From Chryseobacterium sp. G0201 (GTDB taxonomy: Bacteria; Bacteroidota; Bacteroidia; Flavobacteriales; Weeksellaceae), in contig NZ_CP033917.1 of the NCBI RefSeq assembly GCF_003815655.1, positions 2,914,001-2,978,000 on the forward strand: DNA of 64,000 bases, given 5' to 3'. Below, one piece after another: positions 18,337-27,814 of the stretch (the first letter of the stretch is position 1; each line of letters begins with the position of its first letter). The notes beneath the pieces are model-generated. The model was not told where the DNA came from and did no database searches. It saw only the letters and a list, made by a program, of their open reading frames with translations. The translations under genes were made by a program, and so were the position numbers.

Positions 18337-18869
18337 TACTTTCAGTCATACCTATTTATCCTATTGCCGGTTTGCCTGTTACTTTATCATTTGATGCTAT
18401 CTGATGATTGGAATAAATTTAACCAAACCAAAGAGTTTAAAAAGCATATTCTTTTATACCTGAAATAGATAATTCGGCAATTAATATTTATAATTTTTTC
18501 ATAGGTATTACTACAATAAATTATTGCTATATGACTTAAGTCATAGGGTAGATTTTTATGGATTTGTAATTTTGAAATACACCATAAAAATAAAGATTAT
18601 ATGAACACCAATTACTAAAATACTGACACAGATTAATCTGTGCTGCTTACTTTTTTATAATATTTTATAGAAAGTTGAGGTAATGCACTCTATTTTCTAA
18701 TAGGCGCGACCCAATTAGTTGATTCTCTTTTTTTACAAAAGAAACTTTATTCAGAATATAATAATGAGTTGGATAATCATCCTAAAACAATCTGGTGTAT
18801 CGCATTATCTGATACAGTACATTAAATACTAAGTCAACATCACCTACATCAAATCGTAAAACAAGAAAT
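18337..18869. other. Intergenic region upstream of catalase
   Basis: Holds promoter site B (18530-18574), a five-codon ORF directly after it (ATG 18601, M-N-T-N-Y then TAA at 18616) and a perfect 16-bp palindrome CACAGATTAATCTGTG (18627-18642). Catalase starts at 18870, giving a leader of about 290 bases if it is read from site B. No other gene seen. Confidence 0.55.
18530..18574 (+). promoter_or_regulatory. Palindrome plus -7 box promoter (site B)
   Basis: Perfect palindrome TATGACTTAAGTCATA (18530-18545), exactly 21 bases, then TAATTTTG (18567-18574). Followed by an ACACCA leader as at site C. The next long gene is catalase at 18870. Confidence 0.75.
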
Positions 18870-21014
18870 ATGGAAAATGAAAATTTAGGATCAAACCAGA
18901 AGCGTGATCAACTTCAAGACCATACAACGGATAACAGCAACGAAAAACTGACCACTAATCAGGGATTAAAGATCAATAACAACCAAGATTCACTGAAAGC
19001 AGGCGAAAGAGGACCTTCTCTTCTTGAAGATTTTATTCTAAGAGAAAAAATTACTCATTTTGATCACGAACGAATTCCAGAAAGAGTAGTTCATGCAAGA
19101 GGTTCCGGTGCTCACGGTGTTTTTAAATTAAATAAAAGTCTGGCAAAATATACAAAAGCTAAATTTTTAAACAATATAGACGAAGAGACTCCTGTATTTG
19201 TGCGTTTTTCTACCGTTGCCGGAAGTAGAGGAAGTACAGATCTGGCTCGGGATGTAAGAGGGTTTGCTGTAAAATTTTATACGGAAGAAGGCGTTTATGA
19301 CTTGGTAGGTAATAATATGCCTGTATTTTTTATTCAGGACGCTATAAAATTTCCAGATCTGGTTCATGCGGTAAAACCTGAGCCGGATAATGAGATTCCA
19401 CAAGCTGCTTCAGCTCACAACACTTTTTGGGATTTCATTTCATTAATGCCAGAGAGTACCCATATGATCATGTGGTTGATGAGTGACCGTGCGATTCCGA
19501 GAAGCTTCCGTATGATGGAAGGTTTTGGCGTGCATTCATTTAAATTTATCAATGAACAGGGAGATGTACACTTTGTTAAATTTCATTTTAAACCCAAATT
19601 GGGAGTCCATTCGGTGGCGTGGCCCGAAGCACAGAAGATTTCAGGAAATGATCCTGATTTTCATCGACGTGACCTTTGGGAGGCCATTGAGAACGGAGCT
19701 TTCCCTGAGTGGGATTTCGGAGTGCAGGTAGTTCCTGAAAAAGATGAACACAAATTTGATTTTGATCTCCTTGATCCTACAAAAATTATCCCGGAAGAGC
19801 TTGTTCCTGTGGAACTTGTAGGGACTCTAACATTAAACCGAAATCCGGATAATTTCTTTGCAGAAACAGAACAGGTAGCATTTCATCCCGGTCATATTGT
19901 TCCCGGCATAGATTTTACCAATGATCCTCTTTTACAGGGAAGACTTTTCTCGTACACCGATACTCAGCTTACCAGATTAGGCTCTCCGAATTTTCATGAA
20001 ATTCCGATAAACAGGTCTATTACAACCATTCACAATAATAAGCGTGACGGACACATGCGTCAGCAGATCGTTAAAGGAAAAGTAAGTTACGAACCCAATT
20101 CAATGGGTGGGGGTTGTCCGTTTCAGGCTATGATGAAAGAAGGAGGTTTTGTCTCTCAGGAGGAGCGGGTAGAAGGACATAAAGTAAGGGCAAGAAGTTC
20201 AAGTTTTGTAGACCATTATTCTCAAGCAAAATTATTTTACAACAGTCAGTCTGCCTTTGAAAAAACGCATCTGCAAAATGCATTGGTTTTTGAGCTTTCA
20301 AAAGTAACGCTTCCTGTCATCAGAGAACGAATGGTTGGTCAGTTAGCTTTTGTAAACAAAGATTTGGCAAAGGAAGTGGCATCCAGATTAGGTGTTGAGG
20401 TTAAAATTCTCGATCAGCCCAATCAAAGTATTCCTGCAGATGCCGATCCAGCAAGTCTCCAAAGTGCAGAAACTGAACCTTCCTTAAAATTTTCAGAAGC
20501 GCTGAGTATGGCCAATACCGTTAAAGATACCATTGAGAGTCGTATAATTGGCTTTATGATGACTGATGGGTTTGATGCTGCTTCTACCGATCATTTAATA
20601 GAAAAATTAGAAGGGCAGGGTGCAGTTGTACAATATATTGCTGATTCCGTAGCACCGGTAAAATCTTCGGACGGCCAGACGTACATTCCGGATCATTCAT
20701 TATCTACAACTTCAAGTGTTTGTTTTGATGCCCTGTATATCTGTGGCGGTGCAAAATCTGCAGAAGGCTTTGTAAAGCCTGGAAATAAAAATATGACGGT
20801 TGATTTTATTAATGAAGCATTCCGTCACTGTAAAGCCATTTACTTTGGATATGATACTGAAGTAATCAAAAACCTTACAGATATGGCATCGATCAAACAT
20901 GATGATCCTGGAGTAATTTCTGCTAAGGATACTGATTCTGATGACTTATTTGTTGAGGCGATAGCTAATCACAGGGTATGGCAGTTTGAAAAAGAAAGAA
21001 ACGGATTAGTATAA
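18870..21014 (+). CDS. katE: Catalase HPII (large-subunit, monofunctional)
   Basis: 714 residues. Turns two hydrogen peroxide into water and oxygen in the cytoplasm. Haem-domain landmarks: distal His in V-V-H-A-R-G-S-G-A-H-G (about residue 75), Asn in L-V-G-N-N-M-P-V-F-F, and the axial Tyr in F-S-Y-T-D-T-Q-L-T-R-L-G. The C-terminal 150 residues form the flavodoxin/class I amidotransferase-like domain that only large-subunit catalases carry. The N-terminal tail (first 40 residues) is Asn/Gln/Lys-rich. Promoter site B lies 300 bp upstream, so a Crp/Fnr paralogue may control it. No defects. Confidence 0.96.
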   Translation: MENENLGSNQKRDQLQDHTTDNSNEKLTTNQGLKINNNQDSLKAGERGPSLLEDFILREKITHFDHERIPERVVHARGSGAHGVFKLNKSLAKYTKAKFLNNIDEETPVFVRFSTVAGSRGSTDLARDVRGFAVKFYTEEGVYDLVGNNMPVFFIQDAIKFPDLVHAVKPEPDNEIPQAASAHNTFWDFISLMPESTHMIMWLMSDRAIPRSFRMMEGFGVHSFKFINEQGDVHFVKFHFKPKLGVHSVAWPEAQKISGNDPDFHRRDLWEAIENGAFPEWDFGVQVVPEKDEHKFDFDLLDPTKIIPEELVPVELVGTLTLNRNPDNFFAETEQVAFHPGHIVPGIDFTNDPLLQGRLFSYTDTQLTRLGSPNFHEIPINRSITTIHNNKRDGHMRQQIVKGKVSYEPNSMGGGCPFQAMMKEGGFVSQEERVEGHKVRARSSSFVDHYSQAKLFYNSQSAFEKTHLQNALVFELSKVTLPVIRERMVGQLAFVNKDLAKEVASRLGVEVKILDQPNQSIPADADPASLQSAETEPSLKFSEALSMANTVKDTIESRIIGFMMTDGFDAASTDHLIEKLEGQGAVVQYIADSVAPVKSSDGQTYIPDHSLSTTSSVCFDALYICGGAKSAEGFVKPGNKNMTVDFINEAFRHCKAIYFGYDTEVIKNLTDMASIKHDDPGVISAKDTDSDDLFVEAIANHRVWQFEKERNGLV

Positions 21015-21068
21015 AAAATGAGTAGAAACTACTTGACATTCATATCAACACCAACAAATTAAAATATT

Positions 21069-21680
21069 ATGAAAAAAACAATTCTAATCATTGTAGCCAT
21101 TGCTGCAATAACGGCATGTAACAAAAAAGAAACCACTACTGTTGATCATTCAGCTGATCATAGCGAAATGTCAGCTCCTGTGGATTCGGGTGCAATGCCT
21201 GAAGATTCTCTTTCAACTTCCCAAACGTCTTCTGAAGCAACATCATTAAATGATCAGGATCGAAAATTTGCTGATGCAGCAGCAAAAGGAGGAATGATGG
21301 AAATGATGGCGGGAAAACTTGCATCTCAAAATGCGACTAACTCAGCGGTTAAAAAACTGGGTGAAATGATGGTAAAGGATCACACTAAAGCCAACGAAGA
21401 ATTACAACAATGGGCCTCTAAAACTGCTTACACTTTGCCTACCGGTTTAGATGCAGACCAACAGAAGGCATACGATGATCTGAAGGCAAAAAAAGGAGCT
21501 GATTTTGATCGTATGTATACCGATATGATGGTTAAGGATCATGAAAAAACAATAGCTGATTTCAAGAAAGAAGCTGCTGACGGTTACGAATCCTCTCTGA
21601 AAAATTTTGCCGCTAAAACGCTTCCCACTTTAGATCATCATTTAATGGAATCTAAAAAAGCAAAAGATGCTGTAAAATAA
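21069..21680 (+). CDS. DUF4142 ferritin-like lipoprotein
   Basis: 203 residues. Lipoprotein signal ending I-T-A-C with acylation at Cys17, a Ser/Thr/Glu-rich linker, then a DUF4142 domain: D-R-K-F-A-D-A-A-A-K-G-G, a M-V-K-D-H-T-K-A-N-E-E-L segment and a M-V-K-D-H-E-K-T-I-A-D-F helix. The domain is a four-helix bundle of the ferritin-like type; the repeated H-x-x-x-N/D-E motifs suggest metal binding, but no enzyme activity is known. 54 bp after catalase, and its leader has the shared ACACCAA motif at 21048-21054, so it may have its own start. Confidence 0.88.
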   Translation: MKKTILIIVAIAAITACNKKETTTVDHSADHSEMSAPVDSGAMPEDSLSTSQTSSEATSLNDQDRKFADAAAKGGMMEMMAGKLASQNATNSAVKKLGEMMVKDHTKANEELQQWASKTAYTLPTGLDADQQKAYDDLKAKKGADFDRMYTDMMVKDHEKTIADFKKEAADGYESSLKNFAAKTLPTLDHHLMESKKAKDAVK

Positions 21681-21682
21681 TG

Positions 21683-21735
21683 TCGAATAAATATCCGGTA
21701 ATCTATCTTGAAAGGGTTATCGGATATTATTCGAA
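21683..21735 (+). terminator. Inverted repeat after the DUF4142 gene
   Basis: TCGAATAAATATCCGGTAA and TTATCGGATATTATTCGA pair over about 17 bp with one bulge. No long T run, so termination efficiency is uncertain. Confidence 0.6.
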
Positions 21736-21894
21736 GGACGTTATATTGTTTCTGAAAATCTGATGCTGACGGTTCGATGGTTTAAATTATTTATTTACAC
21801 CCCAGAAAATTAATGTTTATAAAGACAGTGTTTAATCATTAATGCCGCTGCATTTTATTACTGGAATAATCTACTGGCTTCAAAACCTATCATC

Positions 21895-22161
21895 ATGAGA
21901 AATTCCAAATTACCCAATGCTACAGCAGTACTAGTGCTCGGAATTTCTTCTGTAGCCTTATGCTGTTGTTACGGAATCCCGGGAATACTTACCGGAGGCA
22001 TCGCTCTTTTTCTTTACAGAAAGGATAAAAAAGTATACGATAAAAATAAAGCAGGTTACTCCAATTTCGACAATTTAAAAACAGGAAGAATGCTAAGCAT
22101 TCTTGGGATAAGTCTAAGTTCCCTTTGCCTCATTTATTTATTGTTGGTACACTATCTTTAG
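21895..22161 (+). CDS. CCC-motif small membrane protein
   Basis: 88 residues. Two membrane helices (about 10-35 and 65-85) with the triple-cysteine signature A-L-C-C-C-Y-G-I-P-G-I in the first, and a short cytosolic loop with K-D-K-K-V-Y-D-K-N-K-A. This matches the widespread Bacteroidota CCC-motif/DUF4190-like family. Function unknown; often found near stress or envelope genes. Confidence 0.8.
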   Translation: MRNSKLPNATAVLVLGISSVALCCCYGIPGILTGGIALFLYRKDKKVYDKNKAGYSNFDNLKTGRMLSILGISLSSLCLIYLLLVHYL

Positions 22162-22332
22162 TTGTTAAGGGATGGGGATATCCTCTACCATTGCTGAGGT
22201 ATAAAAAACTTTACCCAGATCTTACGTCAGCCATTTTAATCAGATTACAATTTGAAGTGGCCAACGCATCAGCTTTTTAGGGTCTAATGACCACATATAA
22301 CGAATAAACACCAAACCATAAAATATAACAAT

Positions 22333-23499
22333 ATGAAAGCAGCAGTTTTTCATTCGCCGGGTAACATTACCTGCGATACCGTCGATGATCCGAAGATTGA
22401 AGATCAAAATGATATTATTCTTCGTGTAACTTCTACCGCAATCTGTGGTAGTGACCTTCACATGTATTCGGGAGGAATTCCTCAGCCACGTCCTATGGTA
22501 ATGGGACATGAGTTTATGGGAATTGTGGAGGAAGTAGGAAAAAACATCCATCATCTACAAGCGGGCGACAGAGTTGTTGTACCATTTCCGATTGCATGCG
22601 GAGGGTGTTACTTCTGCCAGCATGATTTACCATCAGGCTGTGAAAACTCCAATATAGAAAATTATGGTCCCGAAGGAGGCTTGGTTACTGAAAAAGGAGG
22701 TGGAATGTTTGGTTATACCGATCTGTATGGTGGGTATAATGGCGGGCAGGCACAATATGTAAGAGTTCCTTATGCTAATTTCGGGCCTAGAAAGGTTTCT
22801 GATTCATTGACCGATGAACAGGTGCTTTTTCTTACTGATATTTTTCCTACAGGGTATACCGGCGTAATGTGGGCGGACCTTAAAGGTGGAGAAACGGTAG
22901 CCATTTTCGGTGCGGGCCCTGTGGGATCAATGGCCGTAAAAAGTACTATTCTTCATCATGCAAACAAAGTAATTGTTATTGATACCCTTCAATATAGACT
23001 GGATCAGATAAAAAATCTTACAGGATGCGAAACCATTCTTTGGGAAGACGCTAAACAGACTGTTGACGAAATCAGAAGCATGACCAATGGCAGAGGTGCC
23101 GATTTATGCATAGATGCTGTAGGTTTTGAACCGGACAGAAATCTGATGGATAGAGCAAAGGCAGTTGTCAATTTTGAAAAAGGTTCTATCAAAGTGCTGG
23201 ATGCGTGTATGAGTGGAGTAAGACGCGGAGGTTTTGTTTCCATATTAGGAGTCTATCCCATGAATTATGACAATTTTAGGGTAGGTCAGCTTTTTGATAA
23301 AGGCATTACGCTTAAAGCGGGGCAATCTCCGGTTCATGCAATCATTGATAAATTAATGAAATATGTGGAAACCGGGCAGGTAAAACTCGATGATATCATA
23401 ACGCACCGCCTTTCCCTTGACGAGGTGGCAAAAGGATATGAAATATTTGATAAAAAGCAGGACGGATGTGTAAAAGTCGTGCTTGATCCCTGGAGATAA
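22333..23499 (+). CDS. Zinc-dependent alcohol dehydrogenase, formaldehyde-dehydrogenase-like
   Basis: 388 residues of the medium-chain dehydrogenase family. Catalytic zinc ligands are visible in A-I-C-G-S-D-L-H-M-Y and G-H-E-F-M-G. A Cys-rich lobe (A-C-G-G-C-Y-F-C-Q then S-G-C-E-N) forms the structural zinc site. Rossmann motif G-A-G-P-V-G-S-M-A. The insertions and length match the glutathione-independent formaldehyde dehydrogenase group. Substrate not certain; detoxification of small aldehydes is likely. It starts a run of closely spaced plus-strand genes extending to about 28465, probably one operon or two. Confidence 0.9.
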   Translation: MKAAVFHSPGNITCDTVDDPKIEDQNDIILRVTSTAICGSDLHMYSGGIPQPRPMVMGHEFMGIVEEVGKNIHHLQAGDRVVVPFPIACGGCYFCQHDLPSGCENSNIENYGPEGGLVTEKGGGMFGYTDLYGGYNGGQAQYVRVPYANFGPRKVSDSLTDEQVLFLTDIFPTGYTGVMWADLKGGETVAIFGAGPVGSMAVKSTILHHANKVIVIDTLQYRLDQIKNLTGCETILWEDAKQTVDEIRSMTNGRGADLCIDAVGFEPDRNLMDRAKAVVNFEKGSIKVLDACMSGVRRGGFVSILGVYPMNYDNFRVGQLFDKGITLKAGQSPVHAIIDKLMKYVETGQVKLDDIITHRLSLDEVAKGYEIFDKKQDGCVKVVLDPWR

Positions 23500-23555
23500 G
23501 TAAATCTCTATAGTATTAGGAGAGACGTATTCTTAATTAATTAAAATGTATTCTC

Positions 23556-24056
23556 ATGGAATTTAAACAGTCTTTGTTGGATTATATCGGCGGGGCACTG
23601 AAATCTGCCCATGAATCAGTTTCTGTGGCAGAAAGTGTTACTGCTGGCTGCCTGCAGTTTTCATTTTCGCAGATGAAAGATGCCTCTGAATTTTTTAAAG
23701 GTGGCATAACCGCCTATACTCTTGAGGAAAAAGTAAAACTTTTGAAAGTTGATGAGCAGGAAGCGATAAAGTGTGATTGTGTTTCTAAGGAAGTTGCCGA
23801 TGAAATGGCGTTGAATGTTAGTGCATTATTCAATACGGACTGGGGAATATCTGTCACCGGATATGCAACTCCTGTGAAAGAATCGGATCAAAAAATTTTC
23901 GCGCATTTTTCATTCGCCTACAAAAATGAAATCATTTTATCCAAAAAACTGGAACTTCACCATAAAACAAATGCTTCAATAGCCCAGCTGTATTACGCGG
24001 AATTTATTCTCGGATGCTTTAAATGTGAACTCAATCAAATGATTATTTTAAAATAA
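23556..24056 (+). CDS. CinA-family C-terminal domain protein (copy 1)
   Basis: 166 residues, matching the CinA C-terminal domain alone, whose founding members deamidate nicotinamide mononucleotide. The signature A-E-S-V-T-A-G is present, followed by F-F-K-G-G-I-T-A-Y and W-G-I-S-V-T-G-Y-A. Stand-alone versions lack the N-terminal molybdopterin-binding-like domain. The variant S-V-T-G-Y-A replaces the usual T-G-x-A-G-P, so activity is uncertain. A second, diverged copy lies at 30738. Stops six bases before the next gene. Confidence 0.82.
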   Translation: MEFKQSLLDYIGGALKSAHESVSVAESVTAGCLQFSFSQMKDASEFFKGGITAYTLEEKVKLLKVDEQEAIKCDCVSKEVADEMALNVSALFNTDWGISVTGYATPVKESDQKIFAHFSFAYKNEIILSKKLELHHKTNASIAQLYYAEFILGCFKCELNQMIILK

Positions 24057-24061
24057 ACAAT

Positions 24062-24856
24062 ATGGAAATCAAAAATCAATATGTACTGATCACCGGTGCA
24101 ACCAGTGGAATCGGATATGAATTGGCGAAATTATTCGCAAAAAATGGCTACCATCTGGTTATTGTATCGCGCAGTCATGATCAACTGCTTGAAAAAGCCA
24201 ATGAATTTAAAAAATATGGTGTTAAGGTGGTAACCCAGGCAAAAAATCTCTTTAAAGAAGATGATGTTTTTTCTATGTATGCCGAACTTAGACTCAACGA
24301 TATTAGCCCGGAAATATTGGTGAATGACGCAGGACAGGGCTTCTATGGAAAATTTGAAGATACAGATATACATCGGGAATTGGATATTGTCAGGCTCAAT
24401 ATAAATGCAGTTCTGATTTTAACCAAACTTTTCCTAAAGGATCGTATCAGCAAAGGATCAGGAAAAATACTGAATCTGGCTTCAATTGCAAGTAAAGCAC
24501 CCGGTCCATGGCAATCAGTTTATCATGGAAGTAAAGCTTTTATCTTATCATGGTCTGAGGCGATTCGTGAAGAGTTAAAAGATACCGGAATTACGGTTAC
24601 GGCACTTCTTCCAGGACCGACCGCTACAGATTTCTTCAACAAAGCCCAGATGAACAGAAGTAAGATTATGGAAGATAAAGAGAGTTTCAGCACTCCGGAA
24701 GAAGTGGCTAAGGATGGCTATGATGCTCTGATGAATGGAGAGGATAAAATAATCTCGGGGTTGAAAAATAAATTAACGGTAGCCATGTCTAATCTGGCAA
24801 GCGATAGCATGGCAGCATATCGTATGGGAAAAATGCAGGAACCACAGGATGTATAA
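24062..24856 (+). CDS. SDR-family NAD(P)-dependent oxidoreductase
   Basis: 264 residues. T-G-A-T-S-G-I-G-Y cofactor motif at about residue 11, V-N-D-A-G in place of N-N-A-G, catalytic Y-H-G-S-K (Y-x-x-x-K) near residue 155 and P-G-P-T-A-T after it. Resembles the DltE/short-chain group with a long C-terminal tail. Substrate unknown. Starts six bases after the CinA gene and is followed 12 bases later by another SDR, so co-transcription is likely. Note D for the second N in N-N-A-G, a mild change. Confidence 0.85.
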   Translation: MEIKNQYVLITGATSGIGYELAKLFAKNGYHLVIVSRSHDQLLEKANEFKKYGVKVVTQAKNLFKEDDVFSMYAELRLNDISPEILVNDAGQGFYGKFEDTDIHRELDIVRLNINAVLILTKLFLKDRISKGSGKILNLASIASKAPGPWQSVYHGSKAFILSWSEAIREELKDTGITVTALLPGPTATDFFNKAQMNRSKIMEDKESFSTPEEVAKDGYDALMNGEDKIISGLKNKLTVAMSNLASDSMAAYRMGKMQEPQDV

Positions 24857-24867
24857 ATTTTAATAGT

Positions 24868-25620
24868 ATGGAGAGGCTGCAATTGGAGAATAAATCAGTG
24901 CTCATTACAGGAGCAGACAGCGGAATAGGTAAAGCAATTGCCTTATTATTTGCCAAAGAAGGTGCGGATATTTCGTTTATCTATTATAAAGACGACAAAG
25001 ATGCAGAGAAAACAAAATTGGAAATTGAAGCTCTAGGAAGGCGTGCTATATGTTTTGGCGGAGATATCAATGATATAGATTTTTGTAAAGTAACCGTCTC
25101 AAAAACAGTTGCCGAGTTTGGGAAAATTGACATTTTGGTAAATAATGCAGGAACACAAATTCCTGCAGATAATATTATTGACCTTACAGAAGAAAACATC
25201 CGAAAGACATTTAATTCCAATATCATTGGAATGATTTTACTTACCAAGGAAGTTTTTTCCCATTTAAAAAAAGGGAGTTCCATTGTTAATACGACCTCCG
25301 CAGTGGCTTATATGGGGCATGAAGAATTATTAGATTATTCAGCTACAAAAGGGGCAATTGTTTCTTTTACGAGATCGCTGGCATTACAGGCGAAACCTAA
25401 AGGAATTCGGATCAATGCAGTAGCACCTGGACCGGTAGCGACACCCCTTACTAAGAAAACTTTTGGTGAAGAAGAAGACGATCAAAGCAAGCCTCCACTG
25501 GAAAGAAATGCTAATACGGATGAGATTGCTTCAAGTTATCTGTTTTTAGCTACCGATGCTTCAGCACAGATGACGGGGCAGGTTCTCCATCCGAACGGTG
25601 GGCTCATTGTCAACGGTTAA
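24868..25620 (+). CDS. SDR-family oxidoreductase, glucose-dehydrogenase-like
   Basis: 250 residues. T-G-A-D-S-G-I-G-K cofactor motif, N-N-A-G, catalytic S (T-T-S-A-V-A) and Y-S-A-T-K, then P-G-P-V-A-T-P. Ends G-Q-V-L-H-P-N-G-G, typical of the group. It is closely similar in plan to the dehydrogenase at 13687 but lacks that protein's N-terminal extension. Likely NADP-linked oxidation of a sugar or polyol (inference). Third gene in this compact run. Confidence 0.87.
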   Translation: MERLQLENKSVLITGADSGIGKAIALLFAKEGADISFIYYKDDKDAEKTKLEIEALGRRAICFGGDINDIDFCKVTVSKTVAEFGKIDILVNNAGTQIPADNIIDLTEENIRKTFNSNIIGMILLTKEVFSHLKKGSSIVNTTSAVAYMGHEELLDYSATKGAIVSFTRSLALQAKPKGIRINAVAPGPVATPLTKKTFGEEEDDQSKPPLERNANTDEIASSYLFLATDASAQMTGQVLHPNGGLIVNG

Positions 25621-25630
25621 ATTATGGGTT

Positions 25631-27100
25631 ATGAACGGAGTAATGATTCAGTTTTTTCATTGGTACCATTCCGGGAATTTATGGAATGAGTTTGCAGAAA
25701 AGGTGGGTTATTTAAAACAGCTTGGTTTTACTGCGGTATGGTTTCCTCCTGCAACAAAGTGCTTTCTCGGTAAGGAAGGCCGGGGTTATGACGTATATGA
25801 TCTATATGATTTAGGAGAATTTGACCAGAAAGGTAGTATTGCAACCAGATACGGAACTAAGAAAGAATACCTTAAAGCAATTGAAGCAGCACATGAGGAA
25901 GGTATGAGTGTATATGCCGATATTGTTCTTAATCACAGAATGGGTGGAGACGAACCAGAAAATATCTTTGTACAACAGGTTGAGGAGGATAATCGTATTA
26001 AGACTATAGAACAACCTTTTGAAGCATCAGCAATGACAAAATTTACTTTTTCTGCCCGGAATGGAATGTATTCAGATTTTAACTGGGATCATCGTTGTTT
26101 TAGTGGAATAGACTGCATTAAGAGAAATGGAGAAGAGGTACTGGGTATCTTTAAGATTATAAATGAATACGGCACGGAATGGAACCCTTCAGTGAGTCAT
26201 CAGCTCGGAAATTATGATTATCTCATGGGCGCCGATGTAGAATACAGAAACCCAGATGTTATTCAGGAGATGAAAAACTGGATCAAATGGTATCTTGAAA
26301 GTACCAAAGTCGACGGGGTAAGGTTGGATGCCTTAAAGCATATTTCTTCAGAATTTTTAAAAGAGTGGATTACTTATATTAAAACAGAAATTAATTCTGA
26401 CTATTATATTTTGGGGGAGTTTTGGAAAGAAGAGGCCGGAAAAATAAATTATTTCTCTGATGAAATGAGTAATTTAATTTCATGTTTCGATGTGCCCCTA
26501 CACTATAATTTTTTCAAAGCATCTGAAGAAGGAGATCAGTACGACCTGCGTCAGATTCTTGATAATTCTTTGTTACAACAGATGCCTGTTTTTACCGTTT
26601 CTTTTGTTGAAAATCATGATACACAAAAGCTTCAGGCGTTGGAGTCCACTGTTAAAGAATGGTTTAAACCAATAGCTTATTCCATCATTTTGTTATCAGA
26701 AAAAGCCTATCCATGTGTCTTTTATCCTGACCTTTTCGGAGCCAAGTATTCGGATATGAAAGACGGTAAAGAAATACATGTTGAAATCCGTAAAGTTGAG
26801 ATCCTACCAAAATTAATGGAGGCAAGACAACAATTTGGATACGGCTCACAAGTCAATTTTTTTGATGATCCCAATTGTATTGCATTCATGCGTATGGGTG
26901 ATAAAAAGAATAAAGGCTGTCTGGTCATTATTTCAAATAATGGAAAAGCCTGCAAAGAAATAATGTGGGGTGAAGAATATTCAAATGCTGTATTGTATGA
27001 TTTTTTGCAACAAAGACAAGAAGAAATTGTGGTGGATAACAATGGTAAAGGAATCTTTAAAGTAAATGCAAGGTCAGTAAGCGTTTGGGTTAAAAAATAA
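25631..27100 (+). CDS. Alpha-amylase, cytoplasmic type (GH13)
   Basis: 489 residues from ATG 25631 (M-N-G-V-M-I-Q-F-F-H-W-Y), the usual start of the cytoplasmic liquefying amylase group; an earlier GTG at 25598 overlaps the previous gene. Hydrolyses internal alpha-1,4 bonds of starch or glycogen. GH13 motifs: D-I-V-L-N-H-R, V-D-G-V-R-L-D-A-L-K-H (nucleophile Asp), L-G-E-F-W (acid Glu) and F-V-E-N-H-D-T-Q. No signal peptide, so it probably works on internal glycogen or imported oligosaccharides, which fits a stress or reserve-use role beside the dehydrogenases. Confidence 0.93.
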   Translation: MNGVMIQFFHWYHSGNLWNEFAEKVGYLKQLGFTAVWFPPATKCFLGKEGRGYDVYDLYDLGEFDQKGSIATRYGTKKEYLKAIEAAHEEGMSVYADIVLNHRMGGDEPENIFVQQVEEDNRIKTIEQPFEASAMTKFTFSARNGMYSDFNWDHRCFSGIDCIKRNGEEVLGIFKIINEYGTEWNPSVSHQLGNYDYLMGADVEYRNPDVIQEMKNWIKWYLESTKVDGVRLDALKHISSEFLKEWITYIKTEINSDYYILGEFWKEEAGKINYFSDEMSNLISCFDVPLHYNFFKASEEGDQYDLRQILDNSLLQQMPVFTVSFVENHDTQKLQALESTVKEWFKPIAYSIILLSEKAYPCVFYPDLFGAKYSDMKDGKEIHVEIRKVEILPKLMEARQQFGYGSQVNFFDDPNCIAFMRMGDKKNKGCLVIISNNGKACKEIMWGEEYSNAVLYDFLQQRQEEIVVDNNGKGIFKVNARSVSVWVKK

Positions 27101-27160
27101 ATCTTCACTGATGCAAACCCTATTTTAAAAATAAATTCAATCAAATAAAATCAAGTATCA

Positions 27161-27814
27161 ATGAATAAACATAATTTCTTTTACCGCAACAGTTTAAGTA
27201 TTGTTCTTTTTATATTGATGTTTGTCTGCCTGTACGGGCAGGTCATGACGGGTTGGAAAACTGAAAACAAAGAATTGGCTGAAGAAGGGCAGAATCTTTT
27301 AAGTATCGGAGAATATCTACACAGCGGCCATTTTGTTCATGCCACTTTTGAAAACTGGGAAAGTGAATTTTTACAAATGATGCTGTATGTTGTTCTGACT
27401 GTTTTTCTCAGACAGGAGGGGTCAAGTGAATCAAAGTCTTTGGATGAAAAAGAAGATGTTGATAAAGAACCTCGACCTCATTCCAATGCACCATGGCCGG
27501 TTAAACAGGGTGGTGTATGGCTTATTCTCTATAAACATTCACTATCAATTGCTTTTGGTATTCTTTTTCTTATCAGTTTTACCTGTCATTTTTATGGAAG
27601 CTATGAAGAATACAGTGGTGAGCAGATTGCTAAAGAACTGCCTGTGATGCCGATTCAGGAATATTTGTATGATGCCCGTTTTTGGTTTGAGTCGTTTCAA
27701 AACTGGCAGAGTGAGTTTTTAGCAGTTGCTTCGCTGGTTATCCTTTCAATTTGGCTCAGAGAAAAAGGCTCTCCGGAATCAAAGCCAGTTGATATGCCGC
27801 ATAATGAAAATTAA
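27161..27814 (+). CDS. DUF6766-like membrane protein
   Basis: 217 residues with an internal duplication. Each half has a hydrophobic N-terminal helix (N-S-L-S-I-V-L-F-I and H-S-L-S-I-A-F-G-I), a short acidic outer loop, then F-E-N-W-E-S-E-F-L-Q / F-Q-N-W-Q-S-E-F-L-A and another helix ending L-R-Q-E-G-S-S-E-S-K / L-R-E-K-G-S-P-E-S-K. This four-helix, two-repeat plan matches a family of uncharacterised proteins seen in stress islands of Bacteroidota and other groups. Function unknown. Its stop directly abuts the next start. Confidence 0.8.
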   Translation: MNKHNFFYRNSLSIVLFILMFVCLYGQVMTGWKTENKELAEEGQNLLSIGEYLHSGHFVHATFENWESEFLQMMLYVVLTVFLRQEGSSESKSLDEKEDVDKEPRPHSNAPWPVKQGGVWLILYKHSLSIAFGILFLISFTCHFYGSYEEYSGEQIAKELPVMPIQEYLYDARFWFESFQNWQSEFLAVASLVILSIWLREKGSPESKPVDMPHNEN

